64,000 nucleotides of DNA, from positions 85,154-149,153 of the forward strand of contig CACGMR010000001.1 in NCBI GenBank assembly GCA_902574215.1, given 5' to 3'. Made by a program: the position numbers and the translations under genes. This DNA is from an uncultured Pelagibacteraceae bacterium (lineage in GTDB: Bacteria > Pseudomonadota > Alphaproteobacteria > Pelagibacterales > Pelagibacteraceae). The notes beneath the pieces are model-generated. The model was not told the DNA's origin. It saw only the letters and a list, made by a program, of their open reading frames with translations, and did no database searches. Of the stretch, positions 31,291-40,773 are shown in pieces (within the stretch, counting starts at the first letter, position 1; every line of letters begins with the position of its first letter).

Positions 31291-31890
31291 ATGAATAAAA
31301 AAAAATTAATTTCTTTTGAAAATGAAATAGCAAAATTATTTAATGAAGCAAAAATAAGAGCACCAATACATCTTTATTCCAACAATGAGATATTTCTTAT
31401 TAAATTTTTTAAGAAAATTAAAAAAAATGATTGGGTTTTTTGTTCATGGAGATCCCACTATCAATGCCTATTAAAGGGCGTCCCTCCACAAGAATTAAAG
31501 AAAGAAATTATAGATGGAAAATCAATATCTTTATGCTTTTTAAAACAAAAAATATACTCATCAGCCATAGTTGGCGGAATATTACCAATAGCAGTTGGCA
31601 TGGCACTTTCTTTAAAAAGAAAAAAAACAAAAAATAAAGTTTATTGTTTTATTGGTGATATGACCTCAGAAACTGGAATTGCTCATGAGTGTATAAAATA
31701 CAGTATCAACAAAAACCTTCCAATTCATTTTATTGTAGAAGACAATGGCAAATCTGTTTGTACTAATACAAAAAATACTTGGTCATTAAAAAAATTAACT
31801 TACCAAAAAAAAAAAAATAAATTTATTACATATTATAGATATAAATTAAAATACCCACACGCAGGAGCGGGCAAGAGAGTACAATTTTAA
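31291..31890 (+). CDS. TPP-dependent E1-alpha-like subunit, compact (199 aa)
   Basis: Resembles the alpha subunit of 2-oxoacid dehydrogenase E1 components. It has WRSHYQCLLKGVPPQELKKE, IVGGILPIAVGMALS and the thiamine pyrophosphate motif starting IGDMTSETGIAHE and ending in IVEDN about 28 residues later. At 199 residues it is far shorter than a normal E1-alpha (about 320). It overlaps the beta-like gene by one base. With no E2/E3 genes nearby and sugar genes downstream, a decarboxylase or carboligase role in an unusual sugar pathway is more likely than a dehydrogenase complex. Confidence 0.72.
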   Translation: MNKKKLISFENEIAKLFNEAKIRAPIHLYSNNEIFLIKFFKKIKKNDWVFCSWRSHYQCLLKGVPPQELKKEIIDGKSISLCFLKQKIYSSAIVGGILPIAVGMALSLKRKKTKNKVYCFIGDMTSETGIAHECIKYSINKNLPIHFIVEDNGKSVCTNTKNTWSLKKLTYQKKKNKFITYYRYKLKYPHAGAGKRVQF

Positions 31891-32426
31891 TGAAATATTT
31901 TAAAGAACTTAAAAGGTCAATGGATTATCTTGGTAAAAAAAAAGATACTATTTTTATAGGACAAGCTGTAGTGGATCCAGGTACAGCAATGTCAAATACC
32001 CTTAAAGATGTAAAAAAAATAAAACTTTTAGAATTACCAGTCGCAGAGGAGATGCAGATGGGAATGTCATTAGGTTTGTCAATGGATAATAACGTGACAA
32101 TAAGTATTTTTCCACGTTGGAATTTTTTATTACTAGGGATCAATCAGTTAGTAAATCATATTGATAAATTTAAAGTTATGGCAGGAAATAGAATTAAACC
32201 AAAAATAATAATTAGAACTAGTATTGGTTCACAAAAACCTCTACATCCTCAATATCAGCATATAGGTGATTTTTCAAAATCCATTCAATTAATGTGTAAA
32301 AATTTGGAAGTAATTAAATTATCAGATCCTAGTAAAATTTTTAATTCTTATAAAAAAGCTTATGAAAGAAAAGATGGAAAAAGTACAATTCTTGTAGAAT
32401 ATGGAGACTACTATAATTCCAAATAA
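31890..32426 (+). CDS. TPP-dependent E1-beta-like subunit, pyrimidine-binding domain only (178 aa)
   Basis: Matches the transketolase pyrimidine-binding domain of E1-beta. It has ELPVAEEMQMGMSLGLSM, with the catalytic-type glutamate pair, and IFPRWNFLLLGINQLVNH. The PKIIIRTSIGSQKPLHPQ loop follows. The C-terminal transketolase domain (about 120 residues) is missing, so the alpha/beta pair together is only about 377 residues. The size resembles two-subunit sulfopyruvate decarboxylases, but the sequence flavour is E1. The product is unknown; the next gene is a sugar epimerase 53 bases on. Confidence 0.7.
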   Translation: MKYFKELKRSMDYLGKKKDTIFIGQAVVDPGTAMSNTLKDVKKIKLLELPVAEEMQMGMSLGLSMDNNVTISIFPRWNFLLLGINQLVNHIDKFKVMAGNRIKPKIIIRTSIGSQKPLHPQYQHIGDFSKSIQLMCKNLEVIKLSDPSKIFNSYKKAYERKDGKSTILVEYGDYYNSK

Positions 32427-32479
32427 TAAAAGTTTGACTTAAACATGTAATTGTTATTTATCTGAGAAAAGTTGATCAA

Positions 32480-33415
32480 ATGAAAAAAATTTTAATTACA
32501 GGTGGCGCGGGTTATATTGGTTCATATTTGAGCACCATGTTAGTTGAATTAGGTCATCAAGTGACAGTTATCGATCTGTTAAAATATTCAACAACATCAT
32601 TAAATCATCTTTTTAAATATTCAAATTTTAATTTTATTAAGGGTGATGTTAAAAATTTAAATTTGTTAAAAAAACATGTTGTAAAAAATGAATTCATTAT
32701 ACCATTAGCTGCTTATGTAGGTGCTCCATTGTGCGAAAAAAATAAAAAAGATACAAAAAAAGTAAATTTAGATAATATTAAAAGTATTATAAAAATGTTA
32801 AAAAAAAATCAAAAAATAATATACCCAACAACAAATTCTGGTTATGGAATTGGTGAAAAAAATAAATTTTGTGATGAAAATTCAAAGTTAACACCAATTT
32901 CATTATATGGGAGAACAAAAGTTGACGCAGAAAAAGAAGTTATGAAATTTGAAAATGCAATAAGTTTTAGGTTGGCTACAATATTTGGGTATTCTTATAG
33001 AATGAGAACTGATTTGATAGTAAATAACTTTGTCTTAACTGCAGTTAAAAAAAATAAATTAAGTATATTTGAACCACATTTTAGACGAAATTTTATACAT
33101 ATAGAAGATGTTTGTAATGCTTTTATATTTTCAATAAATAATTTTAAAAAATTAAGAGGAAAAGTGTTTAATTTAGGATTATCAACTGCAAATATAACAA
33201 AAATTCAATTGGCCAAAAAAATCCAAAAAAAGAAAAAAGATTTAAAAATTAAAATTTTTAAAAACAGAAAAGATCCAGACCAAAGAGACTATTTTGTAAG
33301 CAATAAGAAAATTGAAAAACATGGTTTCAAAGCAACTTTTGGTTTAGATAGGGGTATTGACGAGTTGTTAAATATTTTTAATAATTCAAAAGTTGACTAT
33401 AAAAATAATTATTAA
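32480..33415 (+). CDS. NAD-dependent epimerase/dehydratase (extended SDR)
   Basis: A 311-residue extended short-chain dehydrogenase. The Rossmann motif GGAGYIGSYLSTML is at the start, with the acidic residue of an NAD-binding site at IDLLKY. Thr-Asn-Ser in YPTTNSGYG and the Tyr-Lys pair in YGRTKVDAE form the active site. RRNFIHIEDVCNAF is typical of nucleotide-sugar epimerases. The substrate is probably an NDP-sugar of the surface glycan; the exact reaction (4-epimerase, dehydratase or reductase) is not decidable. It begins a run of six co-directional sugar genes. Confidence 0.82.
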   Translation: MKKILITGGAGYIGSYLSTMLVELGHQVTVIDLLKYSTTSLNHLFKYSNFNFIKGDVKNLNLLKKHVVKNEFIIPLAAYVGAPLCEKNKKDTKKVNLDNIKSIIKMLKKNQKIIYPTTNSGYGIGEKNKFCDENSKLTPISLYGRTKVDAEKEVMKFENAISFRLATIFGYSYRMRTDLIVNNFVLTAVKKNKLSIFEPHFRRNFIHIEDVCNAFIFSINNFKKLRGKVFNLGLSTANITKIQLAKKIQKKKKDLKIKIFKNRKDPDQRDYFVSNKKIEKHGFKATFGLDRGIDELLNIFNNSKVDYKNNY

Positions 33416-33429
33416 TTTTAAAAATAATT

Positions 33430-34725
33430 ATGAAAATACCTAGAGGCAAACTTTATATCTCTTTTAAGCAGCTATTAGTTTCATTTTTCAAAGTATTATT
33501 TAATATTGATCAAGATAAAAATTTTAAAGTTAACAAATTTAATGATCTAGTTAAAAATTATTATTCTAGGAATTTTTGTTATTCTTTTTCAACAGCAAGA
33601 GTGTCACTTTATTGTTATCTTAAATCATTGGATTTAAATGAAGGCGATGAGGTATTAATGACGCCAATTCAAATACCAGATTTTATAAATGTAGTTAATT
33701 CATTGAATTTAAAGCCAGTTTTTTTAAATATAAATGAAGATGATCATTCCATAAATAAAGAGGATTTAATTAATCAGACTAACAATAAAACAAAAGTTAT
33801 TATAATTACTCACTATCATGGCGTGTTAGGAGATATGAAAAATATTAAAAAATTTTGTGATGATAATTCTATAATTCTAATAGAAGATATTTCTCATGCT
33901 TATGGGTCGGTATTTGATAATAAATTAGCAGGCACTTTTGGTCATGCAGCTATAGGGTCCTTGTCACCAGGAAAAATTGTAACCTCTATAGGTGGTGGTT
34001 TTTTAATTTTTGATAACAATATTATTAATTCAAAAATCAAAACATTTTATGAAAATAATCTTGAAAAACCAAAGAAGAAATTATTGTTTAAAATAATTTT
34101 TTTTCAATTAATGGTAAAAGTTGTTACATCAAAGATTTTTTTCGGTAATTTTTTTTATTATATATTTTTATTATTACCAAAGGTGAAAAAGGAAAATAAT
34201 TTTAAAAATAAAACATACTTAAATAATAAGATAGAAACAATTTATGCAAATCCTGTAATTATTAGAGAATTACCAAAATATTTTTTTTATTATTTCTTAG
34301 ATTTTCAAGCTGAAATTGCAATAAGCACATTTAATAGAAATTTAAAATCAGGAATTAAAAAAAGACAAAATTTTGTTAAAAAAGTTATAGAAAATTTATC
34401 TGATGGATCCAAATTTCTAATACCAAAAACTATTTTCTCATTTGAGAATTGGGCTTTTTGGCATTTTCCCATAGTCCTTAAAAATGATGATGTAAATAAA
34501 TGTAAAAATTATTTTTTAAAAAATAGTATTGATATTGTTGGTTACGGAATGATTAATTGCAATAAGGAAAAAGCTTTTGAACGCTTTAAAAGACAAAATC
34601 TTATAGTTGCTGAAAAAATTTATGAAAATACACTTTTTTTACCCATACATGACAGTTTTGGAGATGAAGAAGCAATAAAAATCTCTAAAGTTCTTAATTC
34701 ATATGTTAGAGATACAACAAGATGA
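33430..34725 (+). CDS. DegT/DnrJ/EryC1/StrS-type aminotransferase
   Basis: A PLP-dependent fold-type I protein of 431 residues. The cofactor loop has EDISHAYGSVFDNKLAGTFG, and the lysine in GSLSPGKIVTSIGGGFLIF is the expected Schiff-base residue. This contrasts with the histidine in the ColD-like protein at 16129. Segments around residues 215-250 are unusually hydrophobic (FFYYIFLLLPKV), perhaps a membrane-association hairpin. It probably aminates a keto sugar of the glycan pathway. It overlaps the following SDR gene by 4 bp. Confidence 0.75.
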   Translation: MKIPRGKLYISFKQLLVSFFKVLFNIDQDKNFKVNKFNDLVKNYYSRNFCYSFSTARVSLYCYLKSLDLNEGDEVLMTPIQIPDFINVVNSLNLKPVFLNINEDDHSINKEDLINQTNNKTKVIIITHYHGVLGDMKNIKKFCDDNSIILIEDISHAYGSVFDNKLAGTFGHAAIGSLSPGKIVTSIGGGFLIFDNNIINSKIKTFYENNLEKPKKKLLFKIIFFQLMVKVVTSKIFFGNFFYYIFLLLPKVKKENNFKNKTYLNNKIETIYANPVIIRELPKYFFYYFLDFQAEIAISTFNRNLKSGIKKRQNFVKKVIENLSDGSKFLIPKTIFSFENWAFWHFPIVLKNDDVNKCKNYFLKNSIDIVGYGMINCNKEKAFERFKRQNLIVAEKIYENTLFLPIHDSFGDEEAIKISKVLNSYVRDTTR

Positions 34726-35516
34726 AATATAAAAATTTTTTAATTACTGGAGCTGCTAGTGGACTAGGAAAATGCATGACTCAACAATTGCTTGATGCTG
34801 GCAAAAAAGTAATTGCACTCGATATAAATGATTTAAATATTGAGGAATTTAATCAAAATGAAAATTTAAAATTTATTAAATTTGATTTAAAAAATTATTC
34901 TGAAATAGATAATATAATTGATAACTTAAATGATATTAAAAATGTAGATTGTCTTGTAAATTCTGCTGGTTATGAGGCTGCAGGTTTTATTGACGAACTT
35001 CCAATAGATGAAATAATAAGAAATTTTAACGTTAATACAATTGCTCCTATCAAACTGTCACAAAAATTATTACCGATACTAAAAAAAAATCAAGGATGTA
35101 TTGTTAATCTTATTTCGGCAATGGCGACTATCGCTGTACCAGGTAGATTGCCATATTGTATGAGTAAATCAGCCTTACAGATGTTCTCAAATATATTAAG
35201 ATGTGAATACAAATATCATAATATCAATGTATTAACCGTGTACCCTGAAGTCATGGAAACACCTTTTTGGCAAAAAATTGTATATTTTGGAAGAATTAAA
35301 TCAGAGGCAATAAACGATCCTAGAAAAAAAAGAGATCCAAACATAGTTGCAACTGAAGTAATTAAATCAATTTCAAAACAAAAAAGTTTTTTTTGGCGTT
35401 TCTCTTTTACAAATTATTTTGCAATTTTTTACACAATTTTTACACAAATTGGAGATAAAATTGTAGATGTTATATGTAAAATAAAGGACTCAAACATTAC
35501 TCCAAAAAATCATTAA
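34722..35516 (+). CDS. Short-chain dehydrogenase/reductase
   Basis: A classical SDR of 264 residues. TGAASGLGKCMTQQL is the nucleotide-binding motif, VNSAGYEAAG the NNAG-like motif, and LISAMATIAVPGRLPYCMSKSAL holds the Ser-Tyr-Lys triad. A charged C-terminal region follows a hydrophobic stretch (FTNYFAIFYTIFTQIG), which may attach it to the membrane. The substrate is unknown. It overlaps the genes on both sides (4 bp and 1 bp), supporting a single operon with the aminotransferase and the heptose kinase. Confidence 0.8.
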   Translation: MKYKNFLITGAASGLGKCMTQQLLDAGKKVIALDINDLNIEEFNQNENLKFIKFDLKNYSEIDNIIDNLNDIKNVDCLVNSAGYEAAGFIDELPIDEIIRNFNVNTIAPIKLSQKLLPILKKNQGCIVNLISAMATIAVPGRLPYCMSKSALQMFSNILRCEYKYHNINVLTVYPEVMETPFWQKIVYFGRIKSEAINDPRKKRDPNIVATEVIKSISKQKSFFWRFSFTNYFAIFYTIFTQIGDKIVDVICKIKDSNITPKNH

Positions 35517-36475
35517 TGAATTTTACCAAAACCCCTTATCGAATATCTTTTTTTGGTGGTGGTTCTGATTTTCCTGAATGGTATTTAAAGAATGGTGGTG
35601 GTGAAGTAATTTCAACTACAATCAATAAATATGTTTATATTACAGTTAGAGAACTTCCTGCCTTTTTTAAGCATAAATATAGAATTGTTTATTCTAAAAT
35701 TGAAGAAGTAAAAAAATTATCAGACATAAAACATTCAGTAGTTAGAGAGTGTCTAAAGAGATCGGGTTTAAAATGTGGTCTAGAAATACATTATGATGGT
35801 GATATGCCATCAAAAGCTGGCATGGGATCTAGCTCCTCTTTTACGGTTGGATTAATAAAAGCTATTAATGATTTTAAAAATGTAAAACTTTCAAAAGAAA
35901 AACTTGCATCGAAGAGTATTGACTTAGAAAGAAAAATCTTAAATGAGTGCGGAGGTTATCAGGATCAAATAGCAGCCACATACAGGGGTTTTAACAATAT
36001 TATTTTCAAAGATAATGGAAAAATATTAGTAAAACCAATGATTAAGGATAAAAAACAAATTAGAAAATTCAATAATAATCTAGTGTTAGTTTATACAGGA
36101 ATAACTAGAAACGCTCATTTAATTTCTAAAAATTATGTCCAAAAATTAAATAAAAGTAAAAAAAAAAATATTTATGAAATATTAAGTCACACTAAAGAAG
36201 CAAAAAAACTGTTTAAGTCTAATAATTTTGATGAAGTTGGTTTATTGTTAAATGAAACATGGAAAATTAAAAAGGGAATATCTAATCAAATTTCAAATAA
36301 AAAGATAGATGACATATACAATTTATCATTAAAAAATGGTGCTCTGGGTGGTAAATTACTTGGAGCTGGGGCAGGTGGTTTTATTGTTTTTTATGCTAAG
36401 AGTGAAAATAAAAAAAAATTATTAAAATTCTATAAAAATAAAAAAATACAAACAATAGATTTTAAATTTGAGTGA
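35516..36475 (+). CDS. hddA: D-glycero-alpha-D-manno-heptose-7-phosphate kinase (GHMP family)
   Basis: Phosphorylates heptose 7-phosphate at C1 to the alpha-1,7-bisphosphate, the second step of the GDP-heptose route. The 319-residue GHMP kinase starts PYRISFFGGGSDFPEWY. It has the ATP loop PSKAGMGSSSSFTVGLIKA near residue 105 and GALGGKLLGAGAGGFIVFYA near the C-terminus. ECGGYQDQIAATYRG is typical of HddA-like members. gmhA (15.5 kb) and the HddC-GmhB fusion (40.8 kb) supply the other steps. It ends in a TGATG overlap with the membrane protein gene. Confidence 0.85.
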   Translation: MNFTKTPYRISFFGGGSDFPEWYLKNGGGEVISTTINKYVYITVRELPAFFKHKYRIVYSKIEEVKKLSDIKHSVVRECLKRSGLKCGLEIHYDGDMPSKAGMGSSSSFTVGLIKAINDFKNVKLSKEKLASKSIDLERKILNECGGYQDQIAATYRGFNNIIFKDNGKILVKPMIKDKKQIRKFNNNLVLVYTGITRNAHLISKNYVQKLNKSKKKNIYEILSHTKEAKKLFKSNNFDEVGLLLNETWKIKKGISNQISNKKIDDIYNLSLKNGALGGKLLGAGAGGFIVFYAKSENKKKLLKFYKNKKIQTIDFKFE

Positions 36476-38433
36476 TGCATATTTTTTTACCTTTTTTTCA
36501 AAGACTAAAAAATATCAAAAACAGTGAATTGTTTTATATATTTATTTTTTTTTCAACATTATTTTTAATTTTTATAACAAATAATATTTTTAGAGATAGT
36601 AATATTTATGGATCTGATATTTTTTATCAACAGACCTCATCTAAAACTGCAATATTTTATATATTTTTATATTATTTAATTTTTAATATTTTTTTTTTTC
36701 TTAAACAAAAATTTTTATTAATTGAGAAGAAATCTATTTTTATATGGATATTTTTTTTAATAATTTTATACAAAATTTATCTTTATAGATTTCCATTTGA
36801 TTTTGGACCACTGGATATACATGTTGAACAATATTTTCTTAAAGGTGAATTTAATTATTATAAATCAATTTTTTATTTTATTTATTATTTAGAATTATTA
36901 TTTGATAATTCAAAATACTTATTTGCAAAAATTCAAGTATTATTTAGTTTAATTGCAATAATAATAATTAATTACATTTCCCAAAAATATAACAAACCTT
37001 CTGATTTTAAATCTTATTTTACCATTATATTGTTAATTCTTTATATGCCTTGGAACATGGTTGAAACTATGATTGGTCCAGATGTTTTGTTTAATTTAAT
37101 TTTTTATACCTCTATCTATTTAATATTAAATCTTAAAAACGAAAACTACTTAGTAAATACAATAATATTAAATTTATTATTTGCTTTGGGTTGTTTTACT
37201 AAAGATACCTTTTTTTATATTTCATTAATTTTAATTTTTTTTATCTTATTTACCGAATTTAAGCGTAAATTTATCATATCTATAATTCTATTAATAAATA
37301 TTTTTATATTCTCAAATTTTGTAACAAAAATTAATCAAGAAAAATATAACGTGAATTCATTTTATAAAAATCAAGTTCTTTTATTAAAATTAATGTCTTA
37401 TGGGTATTTTAATGAAGCTTTGAAAGTTACATATGTAGATAACTTAAGTGATGAAGCTAGAATTTTCCATTATGATATAGAAAAACTTTATCATTCTACT
37501 ATTACACCACACAAAAGAGAGCCATTTGTAAATCATAAACTTCCAAAATTTTGGATTAATATCAGGCCAGATTTTGAAAATATAACTAGAAAAGGTGTAG
37601 TTACTAGACCTAATGCAAATTTAGAGAAAATTAGCAAAGAAATTAATCAACAATTATTATTTAAAAAAAATCAGGGTTCTGAATTTTTAACTCAAAAAGA
37701 AATTGAAGAGATGTTTAGATTTTCTTCAGAAAAATTAGATAATAAGCAAGACAAAGAGATGCTTAAATATATAAAAGATATTTTAATATTTGAGTATATT
37801 AATACTAAAACTTGCAGCAATAATATTAACCAGACACCAATAACCTGCATTGAAAAAATAATACAAACATTTGATAAAAAATTTATTACAGACCGTTCTG
37901 ATGATTGGTATTATAAAAGAATTGCTTTAAATCAATCAGTAAAATTCGACCAAACAGAAAAAAAATATACTTCTCATGAATATATTAACACTCTTCCAGA
38001 AATCCTCTTACAAAAACCATTTTTGTATATTTCTCAAAGTATATTAAGTTTTTTTGGTAATACTGGTTATGTACCTACGCCAACTGCTATGGGTAAAGCA
38101 AATAGTTTTTTTAATGATAATAATATTCCAAAATTTTTAACTAGAGAATTTCAAAAAATTTTTATTTTAATTATAAATTATTGGTATTTATTTTGCTTAT
38201 TTTCTTTTATACATGCTGTTTTCTTTTTAAAAGAAAGAGATTTAAAATCAAAAAATATCTTATTTTCAATTTTGCCTTTATATTTTGGATTATTTCTATC
38301 CTTTTTTTCTATGGGTGAAGTTGTAAGACAAATGTTACTTGTAATTCCGTTTATATTTTATAACTTTTTAGTTGTGATTAATTTTATATTTAAAAGAATT
38401 AATTACTTACTTTTTGGCCAAATAAAAATTTGA
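36475..38433 (+). CDS. Large polytopic membrane protein, possible GT-C type glycosyltransferase
   Basis: A 652-residue protein with about ten to twelve hydrophobic segments. Most lie in the first 300 residues and the last 120. A soluble stretch of about 220 residues sits between (residues about 310-530), with paired cysteines in KTCSNNINQTPITCIEK. The start is the ATG at 36475, overlapping the HddA stop; a GTG three bases earlier is in frame. DIHVEQYFLKGEF in an early loop and WNMVETMIGPDVLFNLIFY resemble loops of GT-C membrane glycosyltransferases, but no diagnostic motif is certain. Its end overlaps the convergent GT2 gene by 31 bp. Confidence 0.55.
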   Translation: MHIFLPFFQRLKNIKNSELFYIFIFFSTLFLIFITNNIFRDSNIYGSDIFYQQTSSKTAIFYIFLYYLIFNIFFFLKQKFLLIEKKSIFIWIFFLIILYKIYLYRFPFDFGPLDIHVEQYFLKGEFNYYKSIFYFIYYLELLFDNSKYLFAKIQVLFSLIAIIIINYISQKYNKPSDFKSYFTIILLILYMPWNMVETMIGPDVLFNLIFYTSIYLILNLKNENYLVNTIILNLLFALGCFTKDTFFYISLILIFFILFTEFKRKFIISIILLINIFIFSNFVTKINQEKYNVNSFYKNQVLLLKLMSYGYFNEALKVTYVDNLSDEARIFHYDIEKLYHSTITPHKREPFVNHKLPKFWINIRPDFENITRKGVVTRPNANLEKISKEINQQLLFKKNQGSEFLTQKEIEEMFRFSSEKLDNKQDKEMLKYIKDILIFEYINTKTCSNNINQTPITCIEKIIQTFDKKFITDRSDDWYYKRIALNQSVKFDQTEKKYTSHEYINTLPEILLQKPFLYISQSILSFFGNTGYVPTPTAMGKANSFFNDNNIPKFLTREFQKIFILIINYWYLFCLFSFIHAVFFLKERDLKSKNILFSILPLYFGLFLSFFSMGEVVRQMLLVIPFIFYNFLVVINFIFKRINYLLFGQIKI

Positions 38434-39116
38434 GATACAACCTGATATAAATAAGCCGAACCCCATCTTATTATTTGTAATTTTCTTTCCCCACCTATTC
38501 TAGGGGGCTCGATTGATGGTATTTCAGATATTTTTAGTTTTGATCTTGCTGCCCTTATCGACATTAATGGTTCCCAACTTATTTTTGTAAAGAAGATCTT
38601 TTCAGGATTTTTATAGCCATTTTCGTCTAAGAGATCTAAATCTATAATAATTTTTTTTTTGAAAGCCCTATAAATTGTCATTGCATCAGTAAAATTTTTT
38701 CCATGTATAAAATTTATAATAAATGTAAAGAACCAATTCCCAAAAGCAGTAATAATATCATCATCCTCGCTTTTTATATTTCCTAAATATCTTGAAGCAA
38801 TTACTAAATCATTTCCTTTTTCTATTTCATTAAGTATTTTAGGGATATCTTCTGGAATGCAATTTCCGTCAGGGCTGAATGTTAGCACTATATCTCCTTT
38901 AATTAAATTAAAAGATTCAAAATATGCACTTCTTAATCCTTTTTCCTTTTGTATATATAATTCATAATTATTTTTTTTTACCCACTCTATAGTTCCATCT
39001 GTTGAACCACCGTCAACAAAAAGAATTTGATCAAATTGCTGTTTATCTATTCTAGAGAATATTTGAGTTATTCCCTCAATCTCATTTAAACACAAAACTA
39101 ACAATGTTTTTTTCAT
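38403..39116 (-). CDS. Family 2 glycosyltransferase (DPM1/DPG synthase-like)
   Basis: A GT-A fold glycosyltransferase of 237 residues. VDGGSTDGTIEWVKK is the nucleotide-binding strand. LTFSPDGNCIPEDIPKIL holds the acidic pair expected to bind metal, and ASRYLGNIKSEDDDI follows. No C-terminal membrane helices are present, so it resembles soluble polyprenyl-phosphate sugar transferases, which charge a lipid carrier for GT-C enzymes. That fits the convergent membrane protein next door. Its start shares one base with the stop of the radical SAM gene on the same strand. Confidence 0.82.
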   Translation of the reverse strand: MKKTLLVLCLNEIEGITQIFSRIDKQQFDQILFVDGGSTDGTIEWVKKNNYELYIQKEKGLRSAYFESFNLIKGDIVLTFSPDGNCIPEDIPKILNEIEKGNDLVIASRYLGNIKSEDDDIITAFGNWFFTFIINFIHGKNFTDAMTIYRAFKKKIIIDLDLLDENGYKNPEKIFFTKISWEPLMSIRAARSKLKISEIPSIEPPRIGGERKLQIIRWGSAYLYQVVSQIFIWPKSK

Positions 39117-40669
39117 TAAGAATTTTCTTTCTCTTCTTCTTCGACTAGTTTTCTTTTTAAATGTATTTTTGACATTTCTTTAATATTTAATACTGCTATT
39201 TCACCGAATTTTTCTTTAACCCTCTCCAAAAAGGGTTTGTATGTATGATATCTTATATAATCTCTATCTCGTAATTTTAATATTTTTGCAGCAGATAATT
39301 TATTTGATGAAAGTGGTTGTGCATTATACGAATGAAACGAAAAGCCCTCGTAACTATCTGGCAACTTTATTCCATTATCAATAGCTTCTTTATATAATTG
39401 ACTGCCTGGCAATGCCATCGCTGGGTATGTGTTCCAACCCAAGGTACAAAGTTTTTGACTTAATTTAAAAGTTTGCTCCAAGCTCTTTTCGTCATCACCT
39501 GGAAGACCGTAAATGTAATTTGCTATAACTTCTATATCAGCCTTGTGGACTTCAGAAATTACTTTTTCCACATCAACATCTTCAAACTTACCTTTAGACA
39601 CCTCTAATCTAACATTTTTATTAGCGCTCTCAATTCCTAGTGCTAACCATTTTATTCCAGCTTTTCTTAGAAGCTTTAGTGTTTCGGTTTTTTTTATAGT
39701 ATCAATTCGAGAATAAGCCCATATTCTTAAATCATCTTTCTTGTTTAGAATAGAAAGTTTTTCACATAATGGTTTATAATATTTTGGATTTAATAAAAAC
39801 ATTTCATCAGTTATTTTTATAGTTCTAACTCCTAATTTATAAAGTTTTTCAAATTGTTTAAAAACAAAGTCAGTTGACCAAAACCTCATTTTATTAAATT
39901 GATTTGCAACTCCAACTTCATTTGAATTATCTCTATTAATTAAATTTATCATACAAAAAGTACATTTAAATTGACAACCTAGTGACGTTTGAATAGCTAC
40001 GTAAGGTGATCTATTATCATTAGAATATTCAGCATGCCACATTGGAGCTCTATACAAATCAAAAATATTTTTTTTATAAGGTAATAAATCCCAAGCATAT
40101 CCAGGTAAGTCATGATCCATTTTTGCTGTAGGAACAGTTGTTTCTGGCTCGGTAATTAAAATTTTATTATCTTCAGTTCTAAGGGCTATACCTTTAATAT
40201 TTTCAAGATTTTTTTCATTAATATTTTTTAATTGAAGAACGTTTAAAATTGCATAAACACCTTCATTCATAAAAACAAAATCTATACTCAATTCTTCTTC
40301 CAAAGTTTTTTTTGGTAGTGCCTGAACATGAGACCCCACAAATGAGATTATAAAATCTTTATTTTTTTTTTTAAGAAAATTTGCTAATCGAGTTGCTCCA
40401 CTCATGCTAGTGGTTCCAGAATTTACGTTTTGTCCATAGACAACAAAACAAATTAATCTAGGTTTTAGTTCATTTATTTTTACAAATGCATTTTCATCAG
40501 AAATATTTTCAGCTAATGTGTCTAAGATACCAACTTTAAAACCTTTTTTTCTACAACTTTCAGCTAAAAGTAACGACCATGTGGGTGTTTCTATAGCCGA
40601 ATATTTATTTGAGAGTTCTTGATAAATATTTTGCGAATTATTTGGGGTAACAAAGAGTACATCAAGCAT
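39116..40669 (-). CDS. B12-binding domain radical SAM protein
   Basis: A 517-residue protein. The N-terminal 180 residues form a B12-binding-like Rossmann domain (LDVLFVTPNN, LLLAESCRKKGFKVGILDTL, ISFVGSHVQALPKKTLEE). The radical SAM core follows, with the cluster motif CQFKCTFC near residue 232 and IKITDEMFLLNPKYY and LALGIESANKNVRLEVSKGK downstream. This architecture is found in methyltransferases and rearrangement enzymes of cell-surface and antibiotic pathways. The substrate is unknown; C-methylation or deoxygenation of a sugar is plausible here. It is the first gene of a two-gene minus-strand unit with the GT2 gene. Confidence 0.85.
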   Translation of the reverse strand: MLDVLFVTPNNSQNIYQELSNKYSAIETPTWSLLLAESCRKKGFKVGILDTLAENISDENAFVKINELKPRLICFVVYGQNVNSGTTSMSGATRLANFLKKKNKDFIISFVGSHVQALPKKTLEEELSIDFVFMNEGVYAILNVLQLKNINEKNLENIKGIALRTEDNKILITEPETTVPTAKMDHDLPGYAWDLLPYKKNIFDLYRAPMWHAEYSNDNRSPYVAIQTSLGCQFKCTFCMINLINRDNSNEVGVANQFNKMRFWSTDFVFKQFEKLYKLGVRTIKITDEMFLLNPKYYKPLCEKLSILNKKDDLRIWAYSRIDTIKKTETLKLLRKAGIKWLALGIESANKNVRLEVSKGKFEDVDVEKVISEVHKADIEVIANYIYGLPGDDEKSLEQTFKLSQKLCTLGWNTYPAMALPGSQLYKEAIDNGIKLPDSYEGFSFHSYNAQPLSSNKLSAAKILKLRDRDYIRYHTYKPFLERVKEKFGEIAVLNIKEMSKIHLKRKLVEEEEKENS

Positions 40670-40773
40670 TTTGATAATATATTATATTAAATAAAATAAA
40701 GTGTTTTTAAACTAATTTAAATTTATAAATTTTATGATTTACATCAAATAACTTCAATTTAAATTAAATAAAT

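Noticed and set aside
31431-31637. 68-aa ORF in another frame of the E1-alpha-like gene
   Set aside because: Lies wholly inside a gene with clear TPP motifs; lysine-rich low-complexity end.
33430-34725. ColD-like dehydratase by analogy with the gene at 16129
   Set aside because: This protein keeps a lysine at the cofactor position (SPGKIVTS), so the aminotransferase call stands.
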